A DNA stretch of 5,219 nt, from contig CALFDI010000217.1 of the NCBI GenBank assembly GCA_937952875.1, positions 1 to 5,219 on the forward strand, given 5' to 3'. Shown here piece after piece: positions 4,718-5,219 of this stretch; within the stretch, counting starts at the first letter, position 1; each line of letters starts with the position of its first letter. A program made the translations under genes and the position numbers. The DNA comes from an uncultured Verrucomicrobiales bacterium. Lineage in GTDB: Bacteria > Verrucomicrobiota > Verrucomicrobiia > Verrucomicrobiales > Akkermansiaceae. The notes under the pieces were generated by a model. The model made no database searches and had not been told where the DNA came from. It saw only the letters and a program-made list of their open reading frames with translations.

Positions 4718-5219
4718 ATGAATCCAACTACTCATTCACCAGTAATAGGAGCTGAACGCGATCTTGAGTTACTCAAGGAAGCGGATAGCTACGTCTATAC
4801 TGAAGTCGATGGGCATAAGTTACAGGCACACTTTTTCCTGCCTGAAGAACGCAAAGAAAACATGCCAGTCATCGCTTTTTTCCATGGCGGAATCTGGGAT
4901 AATGGCAGCCCGACTCAATTTGTCCCACAGTGTCATCACTATGCTCATCGTGGAATGTTAGCCGTTACTTTTGAGTATCGCACACGTGGTAAGTTTAACG
5001 GATCACCCGAAGACTCAGTGCATGACATCCAGTCGGCTATACTTCGACTTCGTCAAAATCACCACCAACTCGGGATCGATCCAGATCGCATAGTTGTTAT
5101 GGCAGCCGGCGCTGGTGCCTATGGCGCTCTATGTGCAGCGATGCATCCTGAAGTGCTCTCTGATGATGACTTTGACTCACGCCCTCAAGCTGTCATAGCG
5201 CTCAGCGCCATAGTGAATT
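4718..5219 (+). CDS. Alpha/beta-hydrolase-fold protein, esterase/lipase-like, lacking the expected nucleophilic Ser; 3' end outside window
   Basis: The visible 167 residues belong to the acetyl-esterase/BD-FAE-like alpha/beta hydrolases. Present are the strand and oxyanion-hole segment FFHGGIWDNGSPTQF (54-68), HRGMLAVTFEYR (77-88), the conserved Asp region VHDIQSAI (101-108) and LGIDPDRIVV (118-127). In active relatives the last is followed by a GGSAGGH-type nucleophile elbow. Here the elbow reads MAAGAGAYGAL (128-138), so the residue aligned with the catalytic Ser is Gly131 (codon GGC at 5108-5110). The third Gly of the usual HGGG is Ile (59) and the elbow His is Tyr (135). The protein may therefore be a non-catalytic pseudoenzyme or use another mechanism; the downstream Asp and His of the triad are not in the window. 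The start is firm, since an in-frame TAA lies at 4712-4714. No SD is seen. No signal peptide is evident, suggesting a cytoplasmic protein. No stop codon is reached, and family members usually run to roughly 250-320 aa. Confidence 0.85.
   Translation, partial: MNPTTHSPVIGAERDLELLKEADSYVYTEVDGHKLQAHFFLPEERKENMPVIAFFHGGIWDNGSPTQFVPQCHHYAHRGMLAVTFEYRTRGKFNGSPEDSVHDIQSAILRLRQNHHQLGIDPDRIVVMAAGAGAYGALCAAMHPEVLSDDDFDSRPQAVIALSAIVN

Noticed and set aside
4146..4721. 191-aa open frame on the plus strand
   Set aside because: It is antisense to the secreted-protein gene, whose signal peptide and composition are far more convincing, and it ends at the hydrolase start.
1..5219. A defence system, mobile element or CRISPR array
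   Set aside because: No transposase, integrase, nuclease, toxin-antitoxin pair, spaced direct repeats or terminal inverted repeats are seen; the genes are housekeeping or lineage-type chromosomal genes.

Overview
The window looks like an ordinary chromosomal segment of a marine-type Verrucomicrobium, most likely Opitutae/Puniceicoccales (Coraliomargarita/Lentimonas-like). The lineage call is inference. It rests on an RRM protein with a long basic low-complexity region, the near absence of Shine-Dalgarno sequences, moderate GC content, and an esterase-like protein with the 'GSPxQF...RGM' signature I associate with that group and Planctomycetes. I see no phage, IS, CRISPR, rRNA or tRNA.

Layout: 1-396 is a non-coding leader/intergenic stretch. 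397-1548 (+) encodes a 383-aa RRM RNA-binding protein with a basic, disordered N-terminal half and an acidic, Ala-rich tail. A strong intrinsic terminator follows at 1571-1610. 1633-2523 (+) is miaA, encoding tRNA dimethylallyltransferase. 2623-3336 (+) is a compact family-2 glycosyltransferase, probably transcribed with miaA. A putative promoter (3380-3408) precedes a 69-aa single-pass membrane protein of unknown function (3464-3673, +). This gene converges, 9 bp apart, with a minus-strand gene (3683-4576) for a secreted or periplasmic protein with an NTF2-like N-terminal part. A short divergent region (4577-4717) separates that gene from the start of an alpha/beta-hydrolase-like gene (4718 to the window end, +), whose expected nucleophilic Ser is Gly.

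How the genes fit together: the RRM protein and MiaA both act on RNA (RNA binding and tRNA A37 prenylation), but a terminator separates them, so the link is only proximity. The other genes share no evident pathway. I see no clear novel multi-gene system. The points most worth following up are the apparent pseudo-esterase, the charge-segregated RRM protein with an isolated amphipathic motif, and the consistently SD-less starts, including one possibly leaderless gene.
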